A DNA stretch of 64,000 nucleotides from NCBI RefSeq assembly GCF_022163125.1, contig NZ_CP091881.1:2604001-2668000 (forward strand). Direction: 5' to 3'. The notes beneath the pieces are model-generated. The model did no database searches and was not told where the DNA came from. It saw only the letters and a program-made list of their open reading frames with translations. The translations under genes were made by a program, and so were the position numbers. Below are positions 1 to 7,987 of the stretch, one piece after another; the stretch's first letter is position 1; each line of letters starts with the position of its first letter. Origin of the DNA: Paenibacillus sp. HWE-109. GTDB lineage: Bacteria > Bacillota > Bacilli > Paenibacillales > NBRC-103111.

Positions 1-239
1 TCGAGCACGGCTGGATCTTCGCTGAAGTTGGACGCCAACCATGGATTCTTCATGGCATCATGAGAACTTCTGAAGGAGCAACGGTCTCCGATCACGTGGA
101 TACGATGCTTATCGTCTTCGCACTTCTCTATATTGTCCTTGGATTAACGGCCGTTCGGGTACTGTTACGCATGTTCCGCAATAATCGGGCTGAGGATGAA
201 ATCGCCGCGAGAGGGATAGAAGGGGGCGGCCAGCAATGA
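1..239 (+). CDS. cydA: Cytochrome bd oxidase subunit I, C-terminal end (partial)
   Basis: The window opens inside this gene; reading in frame from base 3 gives about 78 residues to the TGA at 237-239. The segment EVGRQPW followed by a final membrane helix (about bases 105-165) is typical of the C-terminus of CydA, the haem-bearing subunit of the quinol:O2 oxidoreductase of the cytoplasmic membrane. The stop overlaps the ATG of the next gene (ATGA), as is usual for cydAB, which supports translational coupling. The 5' part and promoter lie outside the window. Confidence 0.93.
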   Translation, partial: EHGWIFAEVGRQPWILHGIMRTSEGATVSDHVDTMLIVFALLYIVLGLTAVRVLLRMFRNNRAEDEIAARGIEGGGQQ

Positions 240-1261
240 GCTATGAAGTAATTGGAATTACCGTGTTATGGATATTCCTATTCGGCTATTTAATCGTAGC
301 TTCCATTGACTTCGGTGCCGGCTTCTTTAGCTACTACAGCACGATAACCGGCAAACGGCATCTGATCAACAAGGTGATCGAGCGTTATCTTTCTCCGGTA
401 TGGGAAGTCACCAATGTGTTTCTTGTTTTTTTCTTCGTCGGCTTTGTTGGTTTTTTCCCAGATACGGCGTACTACTACGGCACAGCATTATTGCTTCCAG
501 GCAGTGTGGCTATCATTTTGCTCGCCATTAGGGGATCATACTATGCCTTTAGCAACTATGGAAGCAAGAAAGACAGTCGGTTTTACTTGTTCTTATATGG
601 GGCAAGCGGACTACTTATTCCGGCTTCGCTATCAACCGTCTTGACCATTTCCGAAGGCGGCTACATTGCCGTAGACGATAACAATCAGATAACCTTCCTG
701 TTCACCAAGCTGTTCACGAGCGCATATTCGTGGACCGTAGTTCTTCTTGCGATTGTGAGCGTGCTCTACATCTCAGCTATGTTCTTGTGTTACTATGCCA
801 ATCGGGCAAATGATCGAGGAGCGTTCGAGCTTGTGCGTAAGTATGCGATCGCCTGGAGCGGCCCGACCATTCTGAGCAGTCTGCTGGTATTCTTCGCGAT
901 CCGCGGGCATAATGCAGGACATTTCCAGCGGATGGAGGATTATGCCTGGATGTTCGTTCTATCCTTTGTCTGCTTCGTCGTGGCCATTTATCTGGTATGG
1001 GCGCGCAAACGGCTAGGGCTGTCATTCATCTTCGTCTTGCTGCAGTTTGGATTCGCCTTCTTCGGCTATGGGGCAGGGCATTTACCATACATTCTGTATC
1101 CTTATTTAACAATCTATGATAATTTCACCAGCGAACCAATGGCGATTGCGTTAATCTCTGTGTTCGTATTGGGCTTGCTGCTGCTTATTCCATCCTTGTA
1201 TCTTCTAATGCGACTTTTCTTGTTCGATGCCAACTATGTGCAGGGCAAGCGCAACAAATGA
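236..1261 (+). CDS. cydB: Cytochrome bd oxidase subunit II
   Basis: 341 residues, the usual length for CydB of Bacillota. The first helix carries the family motif around IDFGAG (residues 25-30), and about eight or nine hydrophobic helices follow. CydB pairs with CydA in the membrane to form the high-affinity, proton-pump-independent terminal oxidase used at low oxygen. The start overlaps the cydA stop by four bases. A short third-subunit gene and a cupredoxin follow on the same strand, so all four are probably co-transcribed. No cydCD (haem/cysteine exporter) follows directly. Confidence 0.95.
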   Translation: MSYEVIGITVLWIFLFGYLIVASIDFGAGFFSYYSTITGKRHLINKVIERYLSPVWEVTNVFLVFFFVGFVGFFPDTAYYYGTALLLPGSVAIILLAIRGSYYAFSNYGSKKDSRFYLFLYGASGLLIPASLSTVLTISEGGYIAVDDNNQITFLFTKLFTSAYSWTVVLLAIVSVLYISAMFLCYYANRANDRGAFELVRKYAIAWSGPTILSSLLVFFAIRGHNAGHFQRMEDYAWMFVLSFVCFVVAIYLVWARKRLGLSFIFVLLQFGFAFFGYGAGHLPYILYPYLTIYDNFTSEPMAIALISVFVLGLLLLIPSLYLLMRLFLFDANYVQGKRNK

Positions 1262-1304
1262 GATCACAATAATGATTCCATGACGGAAAGAGGGGGGTTC
1301 ATCT

Positions 1305-1415
1305 ATGCTGGAAATTTTTCTTATCTTCGTCGCACCTTTTCTCGTTGTTATTGGCGCTATTGGATTGTTGTTCTGGTTAGGAGGGCGTAAAAGTAGCAGC
1401 AATGAGCCACTATAA
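1305..1415 (+). CDS. cydS: Cytochrome bd oxidase small subunit (CydS-like)
   Basis: A 36-codon gene with a strong ribosome binding site (AGGGGGG about 8 bases before ATG 1305). The peptide begins MLEIFLIFVAPFLVVIGAIG and consists of one membrane helix followed by a short basic and polar tail (GGRKSSSNEPL). Its position directly after cydB and the FLIFVAPF pattern match the small third subunit (CydS) found in Bacillota bd oxidases, which is thought to cap or stabilise the haem region of CydA. It is short enough that routine gene callers would often miss it. The assignment is by pattern and context. Confidence 0.8.
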   Translation: MLEIFLIFVAPFLVVIGAIGLLFWLGGRKSSSNEPL

Positions 1416-1436
1416 TGAAACGGAAAGGTGGTTCCT

Positions 1437-1835
1437 ATGAGGAATATGACAAAGTTCAGGGCAATCGGGACTATGGCCGGCATCCTTTTTACATGCCTCT
1501 TCATCTTCGCTTTATTTTATTTCCAGAACACAGAGTCATCGGCCAATGGACCCGTCATGACGGAAAGCGACGGCTATCAAATTGCGACATTTCAAGTGAA
1601 GGATGATGGCTTTTATCCAGCCAATATTGAAGTTAAGGCAGGCGTTCCAACAAAGCTGAATTTCAAAAAGCCAAGTGGCTTTACCTGCATAAGAAGTGTG
1701 GCTTCCCGCGACATAGGACTTGATCTCTATCTGGAAAAAGGGGATAACTTCACAACCTTGCAAGATTTAAAGCCGGGAACCTATAAATTGCACTGCGGTA
1801 TGTATATGTACTATGTCACAATTACAGTGAAATGA
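1437..1835 (+). CDS. Membrane-anchored cupredoxin-domain protein
   Basis: 132 residues if started at ATG 1437, which is preceded by GGAAAGGTGG; an in-frame GTG at 1428 lies inside that ribosome binding site. An N-terminal helix (residues about 8-27) is a signal anchor, so the rest is outside the cell. Residues about 50-132 are a cupredoxin-like beta-sandwich with a TC at the first ligand region and HCGMYM near the end; the Cys/Met pair is typical of plastocyanin-like domains, and the Cys in place of the first His occurs in one Bacillota subgroup. It may bind copper for, or pass electrons near, the bd oxidase. The gene follows cydS by 21 bases and ends at a shared terminator. Confidence 0.75.
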   Translation: MRNMTKFRAIGTMAGILFTCLFIFALFYFQNTESSANGPVMTESDGYQIATFQVKDDGFYPANIEVKAGVPTKLNFKKPSGFTCIRSVASRDIGLDLYLEKGDNFTTLQDLKPGTYKLHCGMYMYYVTITVK

Positions 1836-1858
1836 GTAGAAGTTAGCTTCAAATAACC

Positions 1859-1897
1859 AAAAAAGCCATATCCAACGATGTTGGATCATGGCTTTTT
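1859..1897. terminator. Bidirectional intrinsic terminator
   Basis: A near-perfect inverted repeat (AAAAAGCCAT-ATCCAAC, loop GAT, GTTGGAT-ATGGCTTTTT) sits between the convergent cupredoxin and IclR genes. A-run and T-run on either side let it work on both strands. Confidence 0.9.
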
Positions 1898-1910
1898 GGT
1901 CTATTCTACC

Positions 1911-2648
1911 TCAGTATTCATTCTTCATACCAAGTTTTACTGAAAGCGAAGTTGTTGTATGAACGATCTTTTGAATGAGTGTTTCATCTATACTCTCGCG
2001 AGAGACTGGCCCTGCAATGGTTAGAGAAGCAATAACCTGATTGCGGTAGTCGAATACGGGCGCAGCGATGGCAATAACATCGGGGTAGATTTCGCCGGAG
2101 GAGATGGAATAGCCGTCTTTTCTTATTTTGGCTAGACCCTGGATGAGTCCAATCGTGTCAGAATCCTTGATTCCACTTAGGAATTGATCGACTACTTTAC
2201 TAGACTCGAATGCAAGCAAAACTTTCCCAGACGCGCCTAATTGCAAGGGGAACGCTTTTCCAATTTCGGCTTTTAATCGAATAGGTTTGCTGCTTTCAAC
2301 GTAATGAATACAAATTACGCTCCCTCCCGATCTTAGGGCGAGGATTGAGGTTTCACCTGTCTCTTTGGTGAGGTCCTCCATGAAAGGGATCGCGAGTTCA
2401 ATCAATTGTTTGTTAATTTGGTGGTGCACATTGCGGGCAAGATCGAGAATTCGCAGACCCAAAGTAATTTGTCCTTTGCCTTTTCGTTCGATAAGGCCGT
2501 GTTGTTCCAAGGTTTGAAGGAAACGGTAGGCTGTACTATCAGGGATTCCAACTTTATCTGCGATTTGACTAACCGTTAACATTTCATGTGTTTCTGCCAA
2601 GGCGAATAAAATTTCTAAAGCTCTGTCCAATGTTTGAGTCCCGTTCAT
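1911..2648 (-). CDS. IclR family transcriptional regulator
   Basis: 245 residues, standard IclR length. Residues about 5-60 are the winged helix-turn-helix (LDRALEILFAL, then VSQIADKVGIPDSTAYRFLQ); residues about 75-245 are the IclR effector domain, ending in the usual ASLTIAGP block. Such proteins control small catabolic operons and often their own gene. It is divergent from the allantoinase-like amidohydrolase, with a 306-base gap holding several palindromes, so that enzyme is its likely target. The ligand cannot be read from sequence. Confidence 0.92.
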   Translation of the reverse strand: MNGTQTLDRALEILFALAETHEMLTVSQIADKVGIPDSTAYRFLQTLEQHGLIERKGKGQITLGLRILDLARNVHHQINKQLIELAIPFMEDLTKETGETSILALRSGGSVICIHYVESSKPIRLKAEIGKAFPLQLGASGKVLLAFESSKVVDQFLSGIKDSDTIGLIQGLAKIRKDGYSISSGEIYPDVIAIAAPVFDYRNQVIASLTIAGPVSRESIDETLIQKIVHTTTSLSVKLGMKNEY

Positions 2649-2714
2649 GAACTGTACTCATCCTCATCTCATTAAAGTAGGCACAATTTGGGGTGAAATC
2701 GTTGAAAAAATCGA

Positions 2715-2733
2715 ATTATCATATATTGATAAT
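2715..2733. promoter_or_regulatory. Candidate IclR operator 1
   Basis: Inverted repeat ATTATCA-N5-TGATAAT, close to the start of the iclR-type gene (67 bases upstream of its ATG). The same half-site recurs at 2835-2863, on the amidohydrolase side of the gap. Assignment to the IclR protein is inferred from position. Confidence 0.5.
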
Positions 2734-2834
2734 AATCTAATGGTTACTAATAATCAATTAGAATAAGACATCATGAAATTGATGTGACGTAACTTGACAT
2801 TTTAGATTAATAGATGTTAAAGTCTGCATGTATA

Positions 2835-2863
2835 ATGATAATGCATTATCATATTATGATAAT
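2835..2863. promoter_or_regulatory. Candidate IclR operator 2 (overlapping palindromes)
   Basis: Two perfect palindromes overlap: 18 bp at 2835-2852 (ATGATAATG/CATTATCAT) and 19 bp at 2845-2863 (ATTATCATA-T-TATGATAAT). A TATAAT at 2831-2836 abuts them, and a TTGACA lies at 2794-2799, so a regulator bound here would block transcription of the amidohydrolase gene. The half-site is shared with 2715-2733. The rest of the 2649-2954 gap shows no gene. Confidence 0.55.
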
Positions 2864-2954
2864 TATGGCGGTGATAAGAATCGAATGACTGCAAACGGGT
2901 ATCTCGTTTTTTGCGAGAAAACTGTGATTACATTACTCCATAGGGGGCAGAACA

Positions 2955-4325
2955 ATGAAAGTCGATCTTGCAATTAGAGGGAATATTGTGCTTCCAGACT
3001 GTGTATTGAACAATAGCATTATTGGAATCGAGAATGGTGTTGTCGTATACATTGGGGATCACAATGACATCTTAGAAGCTGGAGAATATCTTGACGCGTC
3101 TGGGAAGTTAGTCTTACCTGGGGCTATTGATGCACATGTTCATTGTTACTCATCGATGGAAGAGGGGGTAGGCAACCTCACACGCGCTGCAGCTGCAGGA
3201 GGTGTAACTACCATCATTGAAATGCCCTACAATGCAAGTGGGATAATATGTACAGCACAGTTGCTTTCAGAGAAGAAAGAATGGATGGAACAAGAATCAG
3301 TTGTAGATTTTGCTTTATTGGCTACGATACAGAAGGAAGGATCACTGGACGAAATCTATGCAATGGCAGAGGCTGGTGCCTGCGGCTTTTATGTTTCCAT
3401 GTTTAATAATGACTCCACTAGCATTCCTCGTATAGATGATGGCAGATTGTTGGACGCATTTAGCATAATTGCTGAAACCGAATTGCCTGTTGGTGTCCAC
3501 TGCGAAGTTGATGAAATTATTAGAGCTGCAACTGTTAGTATGGCGCCGCTGGGGGGAGATCCTCGAGCTCACTGTTGGAGCAGGCCTAAGATTGCAGAAT
3601 CCATTGCTGCGAATACGGTGATGGAACTAGCACTGCTGACAGGCGTCAAATTGCATTTGTTTCAATGCACCTTCCCCGAAATCTTCGATTCTGTTCAATA
3701 TTATGCGAAGTTGGGAGCAGACGTAACAGCAGAAACGTGTACGCATTATCTGATTTTTCATGAAGACGACATGCTTCGATTAGGGGCTAAAGGGAAAATA
3801 AATCCTCCACTCCGGCAGGCAATAGACGCCGAGGGATTGTGGACGTACCTGGCTTCAGGGCGTATTTCAATGGTCACTTCGGATCACGCGTCATGGAAAC
3901 TGGATCGCAAGAGCTCGCGAGATATTTTTCAGAATGCCTCGGGCGTACCTGGTATTGAGTCATTATTGCCTATCCTTTATAGCAGTGGTGTAGCTACGGG
4001 CGTTATAAATTTGCATGACTTTGTTCGAGTAATTAGTCAGAGTCCAGCTGATAGATTTGGCTTGGGGAAATCAAAAGGGAGACTGACTGTGGGATATGAT
4101 GCGGATATCGTCATCTTTGATCCGGAAGCGCAGTGGAGGATAGATGAGTCCGAAGAGTATTCATCCGCGGGATGGAGCTTATATCACGATATGATTGTCA
4201 AAGGAAGAATTGAAAGAACTTATGTAAGAGGACAACTCGTTTATGATGGCAAGGAAGTGTTAGCAAGCGCTTACGGACGATTTGTTAAGGGATCTTATCA
4301 GGCAAAGGAATGGAATATGTTGTGA
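2955..4325 (+). CDS. Allantoinase/dihydropyrimidinase-like amidohydrolase with altered metal site
   Basis: 456 residues, start ATG with GGGGGC upstream. The fold signature of cyclic amidohydrolases is clear: LPGAIDAHVH (metal ligands H61 and H63), GVHCE (H182), ETCTHYL, TSDHAS (catalytic-type D310) and the C-terminal beta-sandwich segment GRLTVGYDADIVIFDP. Two expected ligands differ. The carbamylated lysine of the GFK motif is tyrosine (GACGFYVSMF, Y146), and the histidine expected in the next ligand strand is glutamine (HLFQCTF, Q237). A normal binuclear zinc centre therefore seems unlikely; it could be mononuclear or act on an unusual substrate. No ureide or pyrimidine pathway genes lie beside it. 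Family membership is secure, substrate unknown. Confidence 0.85.
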   Translation: MKVDLAIRGNIVLPDCVLNNSIIGIENGVVVYIGDHNDILEAGEYLDASGKLVLPGAIDAHVHCYSSMEEGVGNLTRAAAAGGVTTIIEMPYNASGIICTAQLLSEKKEWMEQESVVDFALLATIQKEGSLDEIYAMAEAGACGFYVSMFNNDSTSIPRIDDGRLLDAFSIIAETELPVGVHCEVDEIIRAATVSMAPLGGDPRAHCWSRPKIAESIAANTVMELALLTGVKLHLFQCTFPEIFDSVQYYAKLGADVTAETCTHYLIFHEDDMLRLGAKGKINPPLRQAIDAEGLWTYLASGRISMVTSDHASWKLDRKSSRDIFQNASGVPGIESLLPILYSSGVATGVINLHDFVRVISQSPADRFGLGKSKGRLTVGYDADIVIFDPEAQWRIDESEEYSSAGWSLYHDMIVKGRIERTYVRGQLVYDGKEVLASAYGRFVKGSYQAKEWNML

Positions 4326-4366
4326 TTATACAAATCTATTAGCCGAAAGGGGATCCTGGAACCGAG

Positions 4367-5377
4367 ATGCAGAATGAAGACTATACGCGACTGATTGGGA
4401 AGAGACTAGTACATAGCATCTGGAACCCGCACGGGGTTTTGATGATTTCTTCCAATGTTATTCTCACTGAATCACATATAATCCAATTGAAGAAATTAAA
4501 CATCAATATGCAAGCTATTCATGTAAAAGAAGCTATTCATGATCCTTCCTATGAACAAATCAAGCAAGCGGAGTCCGGATTTCAGGAGATTCAGGATTTT
4601 GTTTACCACAATGGAAAGCTTCCCGATAAAACTGCACAGAATAAGGTGCTTCCATCCATTATTGCAGCTACGAAAAAGCGAAACCTGTTTAGCTTGCTTG
4701 AACAATTGCGCTCCCATGAGGATTTCAGATATAAGCATAGTCTTGCCGTTGCCATCGTTGCCATTAAGTTGGGGAAATGGCTTCATCTTCCTGAGGCAGA
4801 ATTAGAACTCCTCTCACTAGCTGCTAGCCTCTTTGATATCGGTTCCGTCAAACTTCCCTCTACGATGCTGGATAGCAATGGGCGTTACCAAGCACACGAG
4901 AAGGATATAGTCAAGCAACATACGATTTTCGGTTACGAAATTTTAATGAATTCTGACGTTAATCCCCGTGTCGCACTGGCTGCACTTCAACATCATGAAA
5001 GGATCGACGGAAGCGGATATCCTAGCGGTTTAATTGGAAATGAGATTGATCCAATAAGTCAAATCATAGCTGTCGCCGATGTGTATGTCGCAATGATTTC
5101 GGAGCGTCCACATCGAAAGGCATTGCCATTCCATGAAGTTATCCAAACCTTGCAGAATGATGTATTCCAAGGTAAATTCGACTCGAAAATTGGCTTAACA
5201 TTTCTGAATATGCTTATGTCGATGCAAGTTGGCAAAGAGGTTCGGTTATTGGATGGCCGACTTGGAACTATTGTACTAACGAATGTGAATTATCCTACAC
5301 GTCCTGTTGTAGAGATCGAGGGGAAATTGTTAGATTTAAGAGTTTTAGAATTGGAGATAACGGAAGTACTGGGTTGA
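4367..5377 (+). CDS. HD-GYP-like protein with degenerate catalytic motif
   Basis: 336 residues. An N-terminal region of about 100 residues resembles the leader seen in many Bacillota HD-GYP proteins. Residues about 120-270 are the HD-GYP domain, with HHERIDGSGYP intact. HD-GYP proteins hydrolyse cyclic di-GMP, using an HD dyad usually written HDIGK. Here the site reads FDIGSVKLP: the His is Phe and the Lys is Ser, although the Asp remains. Hydrolysis may be weak or lost, leaving a binding or partner role. The gene follows the amidohydrolase by 41 bases but has no obvious functional link with it. Confidence 0.85.
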   Translation: MQNEDYTRLIGKRLVHSIWNPHGVLMISSNVILTESHIIQLKKLNINMQAIHVKEAIHDPSYEQIKQAESGFQEIQDFVYHNGKLPDKTAQNKVLPSIIAATKKRNLFSLLEQLRSHEDFRYKHSLAVAIVAIKLGKWLHLPEAELELLSLAASLFDIGSVKLPSTMLDSNGRYQAHEKDIVKQHTIFGYEILMNSDVNPRVALAALQHHERIDGSGYPSGLIGNEIDPISQIIAVADVYVAMISERPHRKALPFHEVIQTLQNDVFQGKFDSKIGLTFLNMLMSMQVGKEVRLLDGRLGTIVLTNVNYPTRPVVEIEGKLLDLRVLELEITEVLG

Positions 5378-5413
5378 TAAAGAGATGCAGTCTTAGCTAT
5401 GGAACCAGCCAAA

Positions 5414-5450
5414 CAGGCTGCCACATGTCCAAATGGACGATGGCAGCCTT
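5414..5450 (+). terminator. Probable intrinsic terminator
   Basis: Hairpin with arms AGGCTGCCA and TGGCAGCCT and inner arms GTCCA/TGGAC, just after the HD-GYP-like gene. The following T-run is short (TTGTT), so efficiency is uncertain. Confidence 0.6.
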
Positions 5451-5607
5451 GTTCATATAGCTAGACGCAGATATTCAGCAGATGATGATGAAATACGGGA
5501 GCTGGTGCAAGACGCACATTCCTTGAATTAAAGCCTATTCTTTGGTACGATGTGAGGAGTTTATTAGTATCAAGTCAGTATTGCAGATCGAAGGGAGCAG
5601 ATTAACA

Positions 5608-6054
5608 TTGAAAAAGTCCAAGCAAAGTCCCCCTTCAAATAACAAAGCTTTTGGATTAGCCTTGCAGGCTCTGGCTGTCATGTCCATGAATCCGAATCGT
5701 TTCGCAAGCAGTAATATTGCTAATCACTTATGTTCTGAAGCATCGCTTATGCGCCGTATTATGGCTAAGCTTGCTCATGAACAAATATTGGAAGTAAGAG
5801 AGGGACGTGACGGAGGCTATTGGATTAAAAAGCCGCCCGAGTCCATAACATTTGCAGATGTGTATACGGCGCTTCAGGTAGGGGAGTCACTGTGCTCTGG
5901 GTTGTTAGATTCTACAGGAGACCACCCATTAGGGCTTCAAATGAATGATGTTTTTGCCGATATGGCAGAAGAATTGCAACAAGGCATTTTGGATGTGCTC
6001 AGGAAGCGTACGATTGCAGATTTGGCGAACGAAGCCATCATTAAAAGTAATTGA
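5608..6054 (+). CDS. Rrf2 family transcriptional regulator
   Basis: 148 residues from the TTG at 5608, chosen because AAGGGAG lies 10 bases before it; an upstream TTG at 5542 has no ribosome binding site. The winged helix-turn-helix covers residues about 8-75 (NIANHLCSEASLMRRIMAKL, then EVREGRDGGYWIKK), the Rrf2 pattern. The three-cysteine cluster of Fe-S Rrf2 proteins (IscR, NsrR) is not seen, so it more likely senses a small molecule or thiol chemistry. It lies just upstream of a nitroreductase whose promoter carries repeated half-sites, the likely target. Confidence 0.85.
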   Translation: MKKSKQSPPSNNKAFGLALQALAVMSMNPNRFASSNIANHLCSEASLMRRIMAKLAHEQILEVREGRDGGYWIKKPPESITFADVYTALQVGESLCSGLLDSTGDHPLGLQMNDVFADMAEELQQGILDVLRKRTIADLANEAIIKSN

Positions 6055-6130
6055 CACGAATCTTAAAACAAACTATACTGTGCATAATATAACACAGTTA
6101 ACTTTCAGTTTTTTTTAGTGTAAACTGTGT
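6051..6130 (+). promoter_or_regulatory. Promoter with repeated operator half-sites
   Basis: TTGACA (6051-6056), a 17-base spacer and TATACT (6074-6079) form a near-consensus SigA promoter that starts at the end of the Rrf2 gene. ACTGTG (6077-6082) and CACAGT (6093-6098) make an inverted repeat overlapping the -10 and start site; a third half-site, ACTGTG at 6124-6129, pairs with the second. This is the expected layout for repression by the neighbouring Rrf2 protein. Confidence 0.75.
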
Positions 6131-6186
6131 GTATTTTTACTCAGTTTAAATTTGGTTTTATAGAAAAGAATCGGAGGCGCAGAAAG

Positions 6187-6831
6187 ATGGAGACGAACAC
6201 GAAACATGGGCAGGACTTTTTTGAGGTAATTAAGGAAAGACGCTCGGTACGCCATTATGACCCTACTGTTCGCATTTCAGAGCAGGAACTGAAAGATATA
6301 GTGACAGAAGCGACCCTTGCACCGTCAGGCGCTAACTTGCAACCATGGAAATTTATTGTATTCAATGATCAAGCTGTCCAAGAGAAGCTGCTTCCGATTG
6401 CCAATAATCAGAGGCAAGTTGTTGATGCATCAGCGGTAATTGCGGTTTTAGGAGATTTGGAGAGCTATAGTTATTCGGAGAAAATATATGCTGCTGCCGT
6501 AGAGGCAGGCTACATGACGGAGGAAATAAAAAACACGATAGTAGCTAATATAAATGGTGTATTGTCCCAAATAGACTCGAATGATCTTAAAAATAGTGTG
6601 CTGATTGACTGCGGATTAGTTTCAATGCAGCTTATGCTTGTTGCCAAAGCTCGTGGTTATGATACTGTTCCCATGGCTGGATACGACGCAGTTAAATTCA
6701 AAGCAGAGTTTGGCATATCCGAGCGTTATGTTCCTGTGATGCTTATCGCGATAGGCAAGGCAGCACAAGCAGGGCACCCAACCGTGCGTTTACCGATAGA
6801 TGATGTCTTGTTCTGGAATGGTAACCTGTAG
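6187..6831 (+). CDS. Nitroreductase family flavoprotein
   Basis: 214 residues from ATG 6187 (GGAGG 10 bases upstream); an earlier in-frame ATG at 6127 lies inside the operator region and is rejected. The FMN/NAD(P)H nitroreductase fold is shown by ERRSVRHYDP near the N-terminus, APSGANLQPWKFIVF around residues 50-65 and the final FWNGNL. Such cytoplasmic enzymes reduce quinones, nitroaromatics or similar electrophiles, and are often induced by these compounds through an Rrf2, MarR or HxlR regulator. Here an Rrf2 gene and its probable operators sit directly upstream. Physiological substrate unknown. Confidence 0.9.
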   Translation: METNTKHGQDFFEVIKERRSVRHYDPTVRISEQELKDIVTEATLAPSGANLQPWKFIVFNDQAVQEKLLPIANNQRQVVDASAVIAVLGDLESYSYSEKIYAAAVEAGYMTEEIKNTIVANINGVLSQIDSNDLKNSVLIDCGLVSMQLMLVAKARGYDTVPMAGYDAVKFKAEFGISERYVPVMLIAIGKAAQAGHPTVRLPIDDVLFWNGNL

Positions 6832-6865
6832 TAAGAGAGTGGAAGTGAACCGATGAAAATAGCTC

Positions 6866-6912
6866 AGGTATATCCTCGGAATCGTAACAGAATCCGCAGG
6901 ATATACCTTTTT
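6866..6912 (+). terminator. Intrinsic terminator
   Basis: AGGTATATCCT and AGGATATACCT form an 11-bp stem with a 21-base loop, followed by TTTTTT, 35 bases after the nitroreductase stop. Confidence 0.85.
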
Positions 6913-7035
6913 TGTGTTTGAGTGAGTAAGCAAAATTATGGACATATTACAAAAGATGCCATCTATAAAGGGCCAAGCTCCTGTTATCCACAATGCGATC
7001 AAAATTATTTTAAAACTTAAAGGAACAATAATCAT

Positions 7036-7878
7036 ATGAAAGATATTGCATTTAAGGCAATGGCCGTCACAAATGAAATCGATTTGAACAAAATCGCCAT
7101 TTACTGTGGAATTCCTAAGAAGTATACATGGGAACAGCCATTAATCCTGAAGAACAGAATTCTGGAAAAGATCTATCAGAAAAATGTAGATGAATTCCAG
7201 CAAGTACTTGTATTTTCTTTCGGTAGTGTTGTCTTTGTTAACTACGCGCACAAAGATGAGCTAACAACCTTTTTGAAATTCATCCAATCCTTTGAACCCG
7301 AAATAGACCTAGCACCGGAAGATAGGTTCAAAGATGATTACAGTCTCCACATCGATGAAAACGGCAGCTTGGAATTGACGGACAACTATGTGGTTGTGAC
7401 CGAATATGAATATTTTTTGCCAGAAGTGATTGCAACGGTTCTCGCTAAATCAGTAGCACTTGAGAAAATAGAGGAGCAGTTGGGACAGATTCAAGATAAT
7501 CTTGAAATTATGATAGACAGGCTTGAAAAAGGAAAGCTGCGCGTTGGCAACAGGGAACTGGCAAGGACAACGGCCAAGATCGTCCGTCACGAGTATAATA
7601 CGCTTGCCTATATCATGATCTTGGATAAACCAGAGCTTACTTGGACGCATAATTCAGCAAGCCAAGTTTACGATGGGATGATGAATTTTTTTGAATTGAA
7701 CGATCGATATAAAATTTTGAAAAGTAAAACAGATATCCTGTATCACATCCTGGAAGGTTTTTCTACGATCAGTCATTCGATTCGAGGACTGTTCGTCGAA
7801 TGGATTGTCGTCATTCTGATCGTCATTGAAGTCGTCTTAACGGTTTTGCAAATTTTAGGTTGGATACCCTCACATTAG
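7036..7878 (+). CDS. RMD1/YagE family protein (DUF155)
   Basis: 280 residues. The pattern matches the RMD1/YagE (DUF155) family: a variable N-terminal half, VLVFSFGSVVFVNY around residues 60-75, a predicted helical segment rich in charged residues around 140-210, and a single hydrophobic C-terminal helix (VVILIVIEVVLTVLQILGWI, about 255-275) that would anchor it in the membrane. Yeast members act in mitochondrial translation organisation; the bacterial role is unknown. AAAGGA lies about 11 bases before the ATG. It stands alone between a terminator and a repeat-bearing gap. Confidence 0.85.
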   Translation: MKDIAFKAMAVTNEIDLNKIAIYCGIPKKYTWEQPLILKNRILEKIYQKNVDEFQQVLVFSFGSVVFVNYAHKDELTTFLKFIQSFEPEIDLAPEDRFKDDYSLHIDENGSLELTDNYVVVTEYEYFLPEVIATVLAKSVALEKIEEQLGQIQDNLEIMIDRLEKGKLRVGNRELARTTAKIVRHEYNTLAYIMILDKPELTWTHNSASQVYDGMMNFFELNDRYKILKSKTDILYHILEGFSTISHSIRGLFVEWIVVILIVIEVVLTVLQILGWIPSH

Positions 7879-7888
7879 AAAGCCTAAT

Positions 7889-7985
7889 ATGAAAAGGAAC
7901 TACGATTCGCTAAATGGCGGGAACTGAGGTAAAAGTAACATGAAAGGGAACTGAGGTACGCGAGCGACTACGGTAAAGTCGTGTA
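7889..7985 (-). repeat. Fragment of the ~400-bp dispersed repeat
   Basis: Read on the minus strand this stretch matches part of the repeats at 31501-31900 and 58935-59330: the modules GGAACTA..GATTCGCTA and AAGGGAACTGAGGTACGC flank a conserved GGCGGGAA and CATGAAAGGG. It is the only copy in inverse orientation. It lies in the 635-base gap (7879-8514) that also holds the T-box. Confidence 0.7.
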
Positions 7986-7987
7986 AT

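Noticed and set aside
5451..5541. Fragment resembling a phage or sigma-like coding remnant (MMMKYGSWCKTHIP)
   Set aside because: Too short and no convincing match; left as intergenic.
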